Positions 13,872 to 24,887 of a stretch of 64,000 nt of DNA are shown in pieces (the stretch's first letter is position 1; every line of letters begins with the position of its first letter). The position numbers and the translations under genes were made by a program. The stretch is taken from positions 116,272,837 through 116,336,836 of the forward strand of contig CM067083.1 in NCBI GenBank assembly GCA_034008185.1, written 5' to 3'. The notes beneath the pieces are model-generated. The model saw only the letters and a list, made by a program, of their open reading frames with translations. It was not told where the DNA came from and did no database searches. The DNA is from Gorsachius magnificus. Its lineage: Eukaryota > Chordata > Aves > Pelecaniformes > Ardeidae.

Positions 13872-13906
<35 letters not shown>

Positions 13907-14330
13907 ATGTAATGAAAAGGAAAATAACCAAAAAGAGAGAGAAATAAAAACCAAGAAAGACAAGTGATGCAAATGAAAAACATTTGCTCATCACCAAATG
14001 ACTGATGCCCAGCCTGTCCCCGTGTAGCAGCGTCCCCTGCCAGCTTTCCCCTAGTTTATATACTGAGCAGGATGTCATATGGTATGGAATATCCCTTTGG
14101 CCAGTTTGGGTCACCTGTCCTGGTTGTGCCCTCTCTCAGCTTATTGTGTGTCTCCAACCTTCTCAGTCAGTAGAGCATGAGAAGCTGAAAAGTCCTTGAC
14201 TAGTGTAAGAACTACTTAGCAACAACTAAACCATTAGTGTGTTACCAACATTATTCCCATACTAAATCCAAAACACAGCACTATGCCAGCTACTAGGAAG
14301 AAAATTAACTCTATCCCAGCCAAAACCACA
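13722..14330 (+). mobile_element. Solo LTR 1 of avian endogenous retrovirus
   Basis: About 609 bp, beginning TGTCATGGTTTAACCCCAG and ending near CCCAGCCAAAACCACA. It aligns by eye along its whole length with the LTRs at 48684 and 55945, which share GGGATGGGGGAGAGAATC near the 5' end and CAGCACTATGCCAGC near the 3' end. A TATA-like TTTATATACTGAGCAGG lies at about 14055, where a U3 promoter would be expected. A (CTA)n microsatellite occupies 13872-13906. No internal retroviral sequence or second LTR is near, so this is a solo LTR left by LTR-LTR recombination. I found no clear target-site duplication. Confidence 0.85.
13872..13906. repeat. (CTA)n microsatellite inside solo LTR 1
   Basis: About 11 uninterrupted TAC/CTA units follow the LTR motif GTTTAATAATTGAAATAG. 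On the minus strand they translate as poly-Val, which explains the frame at 13854-14114. The other two LTRs have different A/T-rich simple repeats at the same place. Confidence 0.9.
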
Positions 14331-16387
14331 CAGTTCTACACTAGAACAAAGAGGGAGGGCAGGCTCACCTGTACTTGACACCATTGGTAAGTGGGTGTCA
14401 AAGTGAACATGGTGGAGCAAAATGGAGAAGGCAGAATGGATCAAAATGAAGACAGAACTGGGACTAGGACAGGTATTGTGACACTGGATTGGGAGGAATG
14501 AGGGTGTTTAGCATTCATGAGACAGGAAATTTGAGACAAGGTAAATGAGAAGAATTGAAAGAAATCTCTCTAGGTGTATTGATGGAGATGGGGATATTTA
14601 GCATGGGAATATTATGGATCTCCAGGATCCTAAAGGCTTTGGGGCTGGAAGGTTTGCAAGAAGAGGAATCCTGAGCTGGTTGCAGAACAACTATGTATAA
14701 GAATGTTAATGTGGCACTTCAATCAACAAAAAGGAGGATAGTGTAACAGCCCTAAATACCTAGTGAACAGTCACCTCATGTCACCTCATACAACTACCTT
14801 CAAGTACCTGTTCTGTTTGCCCCTCTGATGGAATAGAATGCATAGCAACACAGGCTTTGTAGATAGGCAGGTACTATCATTTAGGCTGTAAAGGCATCTT
14901 CTATACTTGTAAAATACATAGTGCTCAAGTCTCCAGGCTGGATACTGTCCACACAGACAGATTCTCTCACAATCTGAAATGGTGTAGACACATGAAAATT
15001 ACCTTGGCAAAAGTCAAAAGTGTTTCTAACCATTTTTGAAGTCTGAACAGTATGGATGGTTGAAATCTAGTGCCTATACCCTGCTGCAGGTTAATATACT
15101 GATACAGCCATAGACAATATAAGACTTGTATCTTTAATATTAATCAAAATCCATAATCCATCAGGACATTTAATGTTGTCTGCATGTGCTTAGTTTAGAT
15201 GTGAAGTCTCTTCTGGAAGTGTTGGCAAGGTCTTACTTCTAATATCCCTATCACTTAGTTTGTATTGAGTGGGTATAAATCCTATTCTATGTTCCACAGC
15301 AAGCTTGTAGGTCAAAAGTGCATTAAAAATGTGCTGAAGTGTTAACTGGTCCTATACCGCCTTCTGTCAACATTTAAGAAGCTGCTCAGGTCTTGAATTC
15401 TGTGGGAGTACTGAAAGTATAATCTTGAATAGCTCTTCTCTTTTTAAAGGTCTCCCCTAGTTGGCAAATGGCACCATAACCCAAGAGAAATGTATGACAA
15501 ACATGTTATTTCTGTGGGAATTATCAGAGTTTTCAGAGTTGGTAGCAATTCTAAATATTGTATATAGCAGCTTAATTTATGAGTAAAACTACTTCCATGC
15601 CAGAGAAGGAAAATTTTACTTTTTTTTTTTACTCCTTCAGAAATAGAGCTTTCTGGAATTAGCATATGTTTACTTTGAATGATAGAAAAGTTTCATATCT
15701 ACTGTACAGAACAGAATTTCATCTGATAAGTCAAGATTATGTACATGCTTGTTGGGAAGACTTTAATTCAAAGATAGCTATTTGTTACTGCTAGAGACAA
15801 AGCTGGAAGAGTAGTATGTGTATGGTTTTGATGCCACCAATGTTTCGTTTGATGACAGTCACTTCAGCTGTTCCTTCTAATGACCAGTTCATGCTGGAAG
15901 TCAACCCAAGCAATCAGTTTATTAAAAGACTTTAGAAAACACACAAAGCATCAATACACACTGATTTTTTCATGTGACTCATTTGCACTGGTTTAAAAGG
16001 TCATCTTCTCATTTCCTTATATGTCTATGTCCAAATGCAATCACACAGCATAGGGCTGGAAGCAGTCACAGTCTTATCCTGACAATAGCAGCTCAGTAGT
16101 TGCCAAGTAAGTTAGATAGGGACAGACACTAATGAAATTCTCTTCCACTTCACCAGTAATGCCAGTCTGTGTGAGGTGTGCTTCTATGACCAAGTCATAC
16201 TTTGATAACTGTTCAGCATTGCCTTCCCTTTGTATTTTGAGTTGTCCTCCACATCTGATCACTGCTGTGTCACATAGTTCTGAGTCTTACACTAGATGAA
16301 ATGATTTACTAATGGCCTAAGCAGTGATGTTGTATCATCCTTTATCTAGTTAAGCACTGCCTGCTCCCCAACTGCTTGTCTAGTACT
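14331..16387. other. Unique sequence, no gene seen
   Basis: No interspersed repeat or coding exon is recognised. The minus-strand frames at 15444-15665 and 16074-16262 show no domain I can name. The second might belong to the same decayed element as the next feature, but no diagnostic motif supports that. Confidence 0.45.
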
Positions 16388-16666
16388 TTAAAATTCCCCT
16401 TTTGAACCCTTTAGATCTAGAACATACTGCCCTGCAGGGCTATCCAATCCAATTGTACAGGTAATCTGACACTTCTTCAACCAAGGCAATTTTCTGAAGA
16501 ACCTATTCAGAGTATCTAATGTTAGATAAGTGTGCTGTATGTGGGTAGGTTGTGATACGACTTGGCATGATGGAAGGTCCAATGCTGTTAAGAGGCTCCA
16601 TGTAAGGTCTGTGATCAGGTAATGTTCATTGAAATGTGTGTCATAGCCACTACTTCCAAAATGCAA
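16388..16666 (-). mobile_element. Possible ancient LINE endonuclease relic
   Basis: A 92-codon minus-strand open frame contains VVSQPTHIQHTYLTLD, followed about 15 residues later by LPWLKKCQI. This spacing resembles the C-terminal part of AP-endonuclease domains in Jockey/CR1/L2-type LINEs, where PTH..GHTLDL is followed by PWSDH. An FNEHYL stretch lies about 24 residues upstream, roughly where those enzymes have a DFN motif. The catalytic Asp-His is not preserved. This is a weak match read by eye. It could be chance, and flanking frames give no supporting reverse-transcriptase motif. Confidence 0.25.
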
Positions 16667-17044
16667 AGAAAAGCTGTACTACTCTGTATTCCTCTCCCTC
16701 AGCATGTTCCAGGGGCCATCTTGCAGATCAAATCCTTTCCAACCTGCAGGTTTTCCTTGAAGATGACAGGCAGCAGTTGGTAAAGGATATACACAACCCA
16801 AACAGCTGAATGCCTCATCCTATAGAAGCTACAATCCTGAGTGGCTTCTGCTCTTACCAACAGCTGCAGTGGGAGTGCATAGGTGGCAGCTACATCTGGA
16901 GGCCTACAAACAGGCTTTCCCAGTAGCTATATCTGTTTTAGCAATGCTGCTGTCTTGGTCAGACAGAAGCTCTGATGAGAATCAGGGAAGTGTTGTATTT
17001 GAATGTCTGTGAGTGAAGCTGGGTGCAAGGGTAAGTTTTAAAGA

Positions 17045-17235
17045 GCCCCCGCAGATGCAGTTCCAAAGCCCTTGTTTGAGGAATATTATGTAAAGTTCAT
17101 CCCTGGATTTTCAAGCATGTGTTCTGTATTTCATTACCTACTAAAATTGTTAACAGATAATCCTGAGGACTTGAATATACCAGTAGAAGAAAACTACTTG
17201 ACAAAACTGGAGAAGAGAAATCTTCTAAGGAAAAG
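17045..17235 (+). mobile_element. Possible Ty3/gypsy-type pol trace
   Basis: The plus-strand frame from 17072 reads EEYYVKFIPGFSSMCSVF then HYLLKLL. This resembles the block just after the reverse-transcriptase core of Ty3/gypsy-like pol proteins (NYYxKFIPxFS....PL..LL). Upstream, an APADAVPKPLF stretch sits where such proteins have APxPxxVxxLRSF. The match covers only about 35 residues. No further pol motifs and no LTRs of such an element are visible nearby. It abuts the CR1 that starts at 17246. I regard this as tentative. Confidence 0.22.
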
Positions 17236-17245
17236 CTCTGTTCTT

Positions 17246-18050
17246 ATCACAGAATCACAGAATCACAGAATGGCTGGAGTTGGAAAGGACTTCTGGAGAT
17301 CACCTAGTCCAACGCCCTTGCTAAAGAAGATTCACCTAGAGCAGGTTGCACAGGATTGTATCCAGGCAGGTTTTGAATATCTCCAGAGAAGGAGACTCTA
17401 CATCCTCTCTGGTAACCTGTTCCAGTGCTCTGTCACCCTCAAAATAAAGACATTTTTCCCCATATTTGGATGGAATTTTCTGATTCTCCGTTTGCCTGTT
17501 GCCCCTTATCCGGTTGCTGGGCACCACTGAAGCGTCTGGCCCCATCCTCCTGACACCCACACTTAAGATATTTGTAGGTGTTGAGATCGCCTCTCAGTCT
17601 CCTCTTCTCCAGGCTAAATAGACCCATCCCCCTCAGACTTTCTTCGTAAGAGAGATAGTCCTGTCCCTTAATCTTCTTTGTAGCCTTCTGCTGAAATCTC
17701 TCCAGTAGTTCTTTGTCTTTCTTGAACTGGGGAACCCAGAACTGGACACAGTGCTCCAGATGTGGCCTCACCAGGACAGAGAATAGGGGAAGGTAACCTT
17801 CCTCGACCTGCTGGCCACACTCTTCCTAATGCATCCCAGGATGCCATTGGCCTTTTTGGCCACAAGGGCACACTGCCGGCTCATGGTTTACTTGTTCACC
17901 AGGACTCCCAGGTCCTTCTCCTCAGAGCTGCTTTCCAGCAGGTCAACCCCTAACCTGTACTGGTGCATTGGGGTTATTCCTCCCTAGGTGCAGGGACCCT
18001 TCACTTGCCTTTGTTGAACTTCATTAGGTTCCTCTCTGCCCAACTCTGTT
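17246..18050 (-). mobile_element. CR1 LINE fragment, moderately old
   Basis: A minus-strand, 5'-truncated CR1 of about 0.8 kb. It starts with CR1 terminal repeats (CACAGAATCACAGAATCAC) and the reverse complement of the 3' block (GGAGATCACCTAGTCCAAC). It then runs through the ORF2 C-terminus, whose pieces MRPHLEHCVQFW and RRLRGDLNTYKYLK fall in separate frames at 17336-17560, 17439-17771 and 17668-17871, so several frameshifts are present. It ends near 18050 in the segment coding NLMKFNKG. The subfamily looks closest to the copy at 54766-55807. Confidence 0.9.
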
Positions 18051-19973
18051 TTGTCTGTTATAAAGAAATCCCTTATAAAAAGTAAACTTCACAGTGAAGC
18101 TCTTGGAAATCCTACTGAGAGGCTGGAAATCATCTCCTAATGGAGCTTACAACAGAACAGATACTACAGGGATTTCATTTTCTGGTGATGAATAAGAGGT
18201 TAGAAATCCTAAACCACCAGCAGTACATTTTCTAACAGATGCAGTAAAAGAGACGCAGTTACCAGAAATTCTTATGATTCTCCTGTATATTGGATCTTTT
18301 ATTAGCCTGTAGCACTCAGGACAGCATGTTAATTAATGCTTGGTCTCAGAAGGTCCTGGCTAAGCCTAGAAACCTACAGAAAGCTGTTATATTTAGATGC
18401 ATTGATAGCTTCTGTAAAAAGAAAAAAATGTCCCAAAAATACAGATGAACATTATCACATGTTTTCTTAGAGATTTGTCGGCAAAGTTAGCTTTCATGCT
18501 ATCCAGCTGGGGTCTTGGGTTTCTATATGAAAAGAATAGCCCAGCTATGTCTTGAGGCTAATACTGAAAAGGTCATGAGATTCTCTTTCATGAAAGGAAT
18601 GAAAGTAAGCTGAAAAGTACAGGAAAACATAACGTTCACAATAAATGATAGAACTGATTTAGTTCTATGCATTTCTCTGTGTATAGAAAATGACATTGAA
18701 ATACATTTGTATTTAGATTTAGGGAGCAACTTACTTTCTACCTCTTCACCAGTTTATTATTTATCTCCAAACCTTATTATTTTAAAATGCTATAGCACCC
18801 AAAATATGCTAGACCATTTCTAAACACAATCACATAATGGATTTTTTCTATGATGAGCAAAGCAGCCATTTGAAGTTCATTCACTGAGACCCTTTGGCCT
18901 TTAGAGCATTTAGTGAAGGGTTTGTTTTGTTTATTTTACAGTTCAGTGGAATGGAAAACAATTTTTCTTAAGCATTACTGGAGGCCATCAAGCAGCGAGA
19001 AGGAATAATTTTTCTGCTGCAGCATGTTCAGTGGAATTTAAAGGTATCTATTAAAAAAAAACAGGTGTAGTGATAAACCTAGATTTCCCCCCTTTTTTGA
19101 AAAAGTGTAATTATACTCATCAGACATAATGATCTGCTATTTTCCCCATCTTGCTTTGCTCAGAGTGTAATGAGAAAAGTTTGCTGATGCTGTGTGGGTT
19201 TGATTATTCCCCATTTGTTCTTGTTTATTTCCTACCAAAACAGAAAATAGAACCCCCCGCCCCCCGAAAAAACCAACAACCCACCAAACAAATTAAATTG
19301 TTTATTTATTCACGAAGTGTGATTTGGATGTGCAGTTTATACATGGAAATAAAGTAATTGAAAATATACTTTTCTCAGCCTGTTGCCATAGAACTATTTA
19401 GATTCAGATTTGGATTACTTGGAGAGGCAATAGGAGGTCCTGTTTTCATTCCTTGTTTTGTGTTTTTCAAAAACTAATTTTCATAAGACATTAAAAATAT
19501 TATGAAGTGGAGGTAGGAAACAGATAAATAAAACTGTTTGAATAATAATGAGGTAAACTAAGAAATCCAGTGATTGATGATACTGTCATTTAGTTTGTGA
19601 AAGTTAAAAACTGGGAGCCTAAACTTCTGTTGAAGTTGACAGCAAAAGTCTACCTGCACAGCAATTGAGAGTTACAGCTTCCTCTTAAGAAGACACTTCA
19701 GCAAAGTTATTCTGACTTTACAACCACGTAGCTACAAGCTGCAGCTAATTTCAAACTGCATTAAAAATAACAGTCATATGAAGCAGCTTGTAGAGCTGAA
19801 TTCTGGTCTGTTCCAGATACATTCAAGTAAGTAAATGGTATTTGACCTTTAAGGAGGCTTGGAAAAGGACTCTGGAAAACATCGAAACTAATTTTTAAGT
19901 TGAGTTTGGCACATAAGAAGTGCAGTCCCATTGAATACTGGCAGGACTTTATATTCAGGTATCCCTTTTAAAT
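18051..19973. other. Unique AT-rich sequence, no gene seen
   Basis: No repeat or exon is recognised in this 1.9-kb stretch. The small open frames at 18523-18729 (-) and 19151-19357 (+) have no recognisable features. A short CCCCCCGCCCCCCG run lies at about 19253-19266. Confidence 0.5.
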
Positions 19974-21042
19974 AGAATCATAGAATCATAGAATCATTTG
20001 GTTGGAAAAGACCTTTAAGATCATTGAGCCAAATGATACCTGTCCACTGCTAAACCATGTCCCTAAGCACCTCCTCTACCCGTCTCTTAAATACCTCCAG
20101 GGATGGGAACTCAACCACTTCCCTGGGCAGCGCGTTCCAATGCTTAACAACCCTTTCAGTGAAGAAACTTTTCTTAATATCTAATCTAAACGTCCCCTGG
20201 TGCAACTTGAGGCCATTTCCTCTTGTCCTATCACTTGTTACTTGGGAGAAGAGACCAACACCCACCTGGCTACAGCCTCCTTGCAGGCAGTTGTAGAGTG
20301 TGCCAAAGTCTCCCCTCAGGTTCCTCTTCTCCATGCTGAACAACCCCAGTGCCCTCAGCTGCTCCCCATCAGCCTTAGGCTCCAGACCCCTCACCAGCTT
20401 TGGTGCTCTCCTTTGGACATGTTCCAGCAGTGCAACATCTTTCTTGTAGTGAGGGGCTCAAAACTGAACACAGTATTCGAGGTGCGGCCTCACCAGTGCT
20501 AAGCACAGGTGAAGGATGACTCCCCTGGTCCTGCTGGTCACACTATTTCTGATACAAGCCAGGATGCCGTTGGCCCTCTTGGTCACCTGGGCACACTGCT
20601 GGATCATATTCAGCCAGATGTCAATCAGCACCCAAGGTCCTTTTCTGCCAAGCAGATTTCCAGACACTCTTCCCCAAGCCTGTAGCACTGCCTGGGGTTG
20701 TTGTGACCCAAGTGCAGGACCCGGCACTTGGCCTTGTCAAACCTCATACAATAGCTGCAGCCCATCCATCCAGTCTGTCCAGGTCCCTCTCTAGAGTCTT
20801 CCTACCCTCAAGCAGATCAACACTTCCACCCAGCTTAGTGTCATCTGCAAACTTACTGCCAAGTCCCCTTTTCCAGGCTGTTGATAAAGACGTTAAACAG
20901 AACTGGCCCCAAGACTGAGCCCTGGGGAACACCACTTGTGACTGGCCACCAACTGGATTTAACTGCATTCACCACCACCTTTTGGGCCTGGCCATCCAGC
21001 CGTTTTTTTACCCAGCAAAGAGTATGCCTGTCCAGGCCATGG
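19974..21042 (-). mobile_element. CR1 LINE fragment with mosaic structure
   Basis: A minus-strand, 5'-truncated CR1 of 1.07 kb. It starts with three terminal repeats (ATAGAATCATAGAATCATAG) and ends at 21042 within the RT segment coding [13 protein letters not shown]. It carries the PQGSVLGP and [10 protein letters not shown] motifs, with a private lesion between them: GAAAAGGGGACTTGGCAG replaces the usual DLDEGIEC code and breaks the frame. Bases 20404-21042 match the plus-strand CR1 at 40927-41534 at about 98.7% after a 31-bp gap. Bases 19974-20403 match its remainder at only about 80%. The copy is therefore chimeric or gene-converted. Confidence 0.92.
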
Positions 21043-21482
21043 ATTTTAAATAATCAAAATGTTAATCTCTGTCCCCAGTAGAATGACTCAGGCGAGATGA
21101 TTTAGGATCTCAGTCCCCTTTTCCTGCTAATAATATAAAGGCATCAAAGAGGGGTAGCTTGGCGCTTATCCTGGATGCTCAGACATACCATGATCATGAC
21201 AAGCTGAACAGCCTTCAGCCTTTGAAAAGCAGTGACATTATTCTTCATTATACTAGGCACAGGAATACTTGGTCTGGAGGCAAACCAGTGGATTGAAAAC
21301 CACTTCACCCTTTTCCCAGAAGCATATCCTAAGCATGCTGGCACTGAATAACTCTGCTGGGTCTGCCTTCTGTGTGTACCCCTTCCTAACGCCTTGTCAG
21401 AACTGAAAACTTCAGAGTCAGGCTTCCTCTTGTTTACTGTCCTTTGGCCTCATGACTCTCCTGTTGCTGGTCCAGCTCCCCA
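21043..21482. other. Spacer between two CR1 copies
   Basis: About 440 bp of unique sequence with no recognisable gene or repeat. It separates the 5' end of one minus-strand CR1 from the 3' end of the next. Confidence 0.5.
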
Positions 21483-22850
21483 AGAATAGAATAGATTATA
21501 ATAGAGTAGTTCAGTTGGAAGACATCTACAATGATCATCTAGTCCAATTGCTTGACCACTTGAAAACTTGACCACTTCAGGGCTGACCAAAAGTGAAAGC
21601 ATGTTTCTAAGGGCATTGTCCAAAGAAAGACCTCTTAAACATTGACAGCCTTGGGGCTCTCTAGGAAGACTGTTCCGGTGTTTGACCACCCACTCAGTAA
21701 AGCAATGCTTCCTAATGTCAAGTCCGAACCTCTCCTGGCACAGCTTTGAGCCATTCTCATGCATCCTATCACTGGATACCAGGGAGATGAGCACCTCCTT
21801 CTCTACTTCCCCTCCTCAGGAAGCTGTAGAGAGCAATGAGGTCTCCCCTCAGCCTCCTTTTCTCCAAACTAGACAAATCCAGAGTCCTCAGATGCTCCTT
21901 GCAAGGACATGCCTTCCAGCCCTTTCACCAGCTTTGTGGCTATCCTCTGGATGCATTCAAAGGTCTTCACATCCTTCTTAAACTGTGGGGCCCAGAGCTG
22001 CACACAGTACTCAAGGTGAGGCCACACCAACGCTGAATACAGTGGGATAATCACCTCTTTTGACCAGCTGGTGATGCTGTGTTTGATGCACCTTGGGATG
22101 TGGGTTGCCCTCTTGGCTGCCAGGGCACACTGCTGACTCCTACTGAACCTGCTGTTGACCAGCATCCCCAGATCCCTTTCTGCAGGGCTGCCCTCCAGCC
22201 ACTCCTCTCCCAACTTGTGCCTGGCGCTACTCCATCCCAGGTGGAGAATCCAGCATTTGGACTTGTTAAATTTCATCCCATTGATCATTGCCCAATGCTC
22301 CAATCTGTCTAGATCCCTCTGCAAGGCCTTTTGTCCCGCAAGAGGCTCAAGAGCACCTCCCAGTTTGATATCATCAGCAAACTTGCTAATGGTGCATTCA
22401 ACTCCTGCGTCCAGACTGTTGATAATTATATTGAACAGAACTGGCCCTAGCATTGAGCCCTGAGGAGCACTGCTGGTGACCAGCCAGATGTAGCCCCGTT
22501 CACTACAACCCTTGGAGCCCTGCTGTTCAGCCAGTTCTTCACCCAGCGCACCGTGTACCTGCTCATCCCACAGCTGGACAACTTGTCCAGAAGGTCTCTG
22601 TGAGGGACAGTATCAAAAACCTTACTAAAATCCAGAAAAACTACATCCACTGCCTTCCCTTCATGCACTGGGTGGGTGACCTTAACACAGAAGGATATCA
22701 GATTAGTTAGACAGGACTTTCCCTCTGTGAACCCATCATGACTGTGCCTGACAATTGTGTTATCCTTTAAATGCCTTTCAATAGAACCCAGTGTGATAAT
22801 TTCCATAATCTTTTTGCCTGCTGAATTTTTAGTGAGTTGGGTGTTAGAAA
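21483..22850 (-). mobile_element. CR1 LINE fragment with RT domain, other subfamily
   Basis: A 1.37-kb minus-strand CR1 whose 3' end (AGAATAGAATAGATTATAAT) and 3' block differ from those of its neighbours, so it belongs to a different subfamily. Read on the minus strand from 22850, it codes a KIMEII segment, then [17 protein letters not shown] and [20 protein letters not shown] (RT motif A). After a frame break come [27 protein letters not shown] (RT motif C as FADD) and [20 protein letters not shown]. Two long open pieces (22447-22881 and 21869-22453) are joined by a frameshift near 22450. The PQG of the SGVPQG motif is lost there. The copy is non-functional. Confidence 0.92.
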
Positions 22851-24649
22851 GGATCTTTATTTTGACCCAGGGTGCATTCAAAACCTCTGGCCTACTAACA
22901 TGCTTTTATTTCATGACACTTGCCAAAAGTCTGGGGTAATGTTGTTCTCGATTCTAGCACTTCAAAGGCTCCACTAACAAAGCCACTGTTTTCCAGAGTC
23001 CTTTTCCAAACCTCCTTAAAGGTCAAAGCCACTACTGTGTGACTGGGGATTTTCTCTACTCTATTGTTTTTAAGAAAAAAACAAATGTAATGGCTGCTAC
23101 TATGGATGTTAGGTTTTAGATGACATTGGCTATTTTTTGATTAGTGACAGTCAATTTTGTCTAGTGGAATATTTCAAGACACAGAAATGAAATCGATATT
23201 CAGTTTTTCTTAATAGTTAAATGCCTTGAACATGCATTTGTAATGCTGAAAAAAGAAAAACCCAACACCCGGTTCATTTCTACTATGATACACGTAGTGT
23301 TTTTCCATTTGTTTGTTTATTTTCGTGTTGAAGACAGGTGCTTTTAACAATGCATAAAGTGACATTTTCAGACTCTGGAACTCATTCCCTGCAGCATTAA
23401 CTGTCTGTGACTATTCAAAGGTGACTTTGTATTGGCTGAGGTTAGCTTTTTGCTACTCTCTAGCCTAATATTTCCTATTTAATGTCATCATTTTCTTTCC
23501 CTTATATTCTTACATTCTATTTTAAATTGTGATAATGTCTTTTGCCTTTTTATTTTCTCTTTTCTGAGCTTGGATTGGTGTTAACTAGAGTTTTCTGGTG
23601 CCTCTAGAGCTCTTTAACAGGTCAGTTAGACACATGGATTTCATATTGGAAGGTCATTCTCAGTGAGATTAATATAGCCTGATTTAAGGCATCTATAATG
23701 GAATAGTCAGACTTCAGACTGTCACTGTAGAGTCCCTCCATAGTTAATGAGAAAAATAAGTAACTCCAAAGGGCAATTCATGTGACCTGTCACATGCATC
23801 TATCTCTGGATGAAAACAATTGTCTCCTGGAGGTGCCTATTTCACTCTACTGACAATGTAGAATTATGCCACTAACTCTGGCACCAATGCCAGGGCAGAT
23901 GAATTTCACTTGGTATGTCTAGGCTATAAATATATAAATTTTTTTTTTTTTTTTACTGTGCATCTGAGAAATTTGACTTTACGCTCATTTGGTATCCGTG
24001 CACATTTTTATTGCCTTTATGATATTCTGTTGCAAGTGAAGGATAAAGTAAGTACTCAGCTGGGTTTCCTGCTTCCTTTGGAAAGTGAAAACCATTATTT
24101 TTAAGCACTTACTTGAAGAAATGAAAAGTCAAAGATGAATGATACCATAAGTTATATCTTAAGTTAGAAGACATTATCAAATCTGTGATTTTTAGTAGCC
24201 ATCCAAGAGCTTTATTTCATGAGCTTTAGTTCAATTTCCAGTTAATAATTTTTCTTCCTCCCCTCTCCGCTTTCTTATCACTATACATAAAAAGATGTGT
24301 TAAAATGAAGGAAAAGCTTGCTGCTGAGTAGGTCCAACTGGACACTCTCATGCCCTGCCCTTGGGAGCCTTGCTGGAAGGCTCAGCAATCTTAAATCAGA
24401 ATATTTGCAAACAAAGTTTAATATATTTACCTGAAAGTGTCATGATTGGCAGGGCAAAAGCAGAGTGAGGCAAAGAGGGAAAAAAAGGGAAAACTAGAAC
24501 AGGACAGTGAGGTCAGCACACTGTTTATATTCCTCTGAGGAAAGGGATAACAGGGTTCAGCGGTCTTTGATTTCCCCCCAGAGGCTTTCCTGACAAATGG
24601 GAAGAACATCATGTGGATATGTGGTATGACAATTATTCTTATGACATAG
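22851..24649. other. Unique AT-rich sequence
   Basis: No gene or interspersed repeat is recognised. A T17 run lies at about 23938-23954. The frame at 23910-24104 crosses this run and is not convincing. Confidence 0.5.
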
Positions 24650-24887
24650 CTTTTTCTTTCCCTTCCCTTCCCTTCCCTTCCCTTCCCTTCCCTTCCCTTC
24701 CCTTCCCTTCCCTTCCCTTCCCTTCCCTTCCCTTCCCTTCCCTTCCCTTCCCTTCCCTTCCCTTCCCTTCCCTTCCCTTCCCTTCCCTTCCCTTCCCTTC
24801 CCTTCCCTTCCCTTCCCTTCCCTTCCCTTCCCCTCCCCTCCCCTCCCCTCCCCTCCCCTCCTCTCCCCTCCCCTCCCCTCCCCTCCC
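24650..24887. repeat. 238-bp homopyrimidine tract, (CCTTC)34 then (CCCTC)n
   Basis: The plus strand is pure pyrimidine from 24650 to 24887. After a short T-rich lead-in there are 34 perfect CCTTC units at 24661-24830. About 11 CCCTC units follow with one CTCTC variant. The opposite strand is pure purine (GAAGG). CCTTC repeats are mirror-symmetric, which is the property needed for intramolecular triplex (H-DNA). The SLPFP-repeat frame at 24613-24909 is only the translation of this tract. Confidence 0.98.

Noticed and set aside
13854..14114. 86-codon minus-strand frame with a poly-Val run
   Set aside because: Lies inside the solo LTR and crosses its CTA microsatellite.
13717..14335. Target-site duplication of solo LTR 1 (and of solo LTR 2 at 48684-49263)
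   Set aside because: Unlike LTR 3, the five bases on either side do not match, and the 3' termini have decayed, so no duplication can be claimed.
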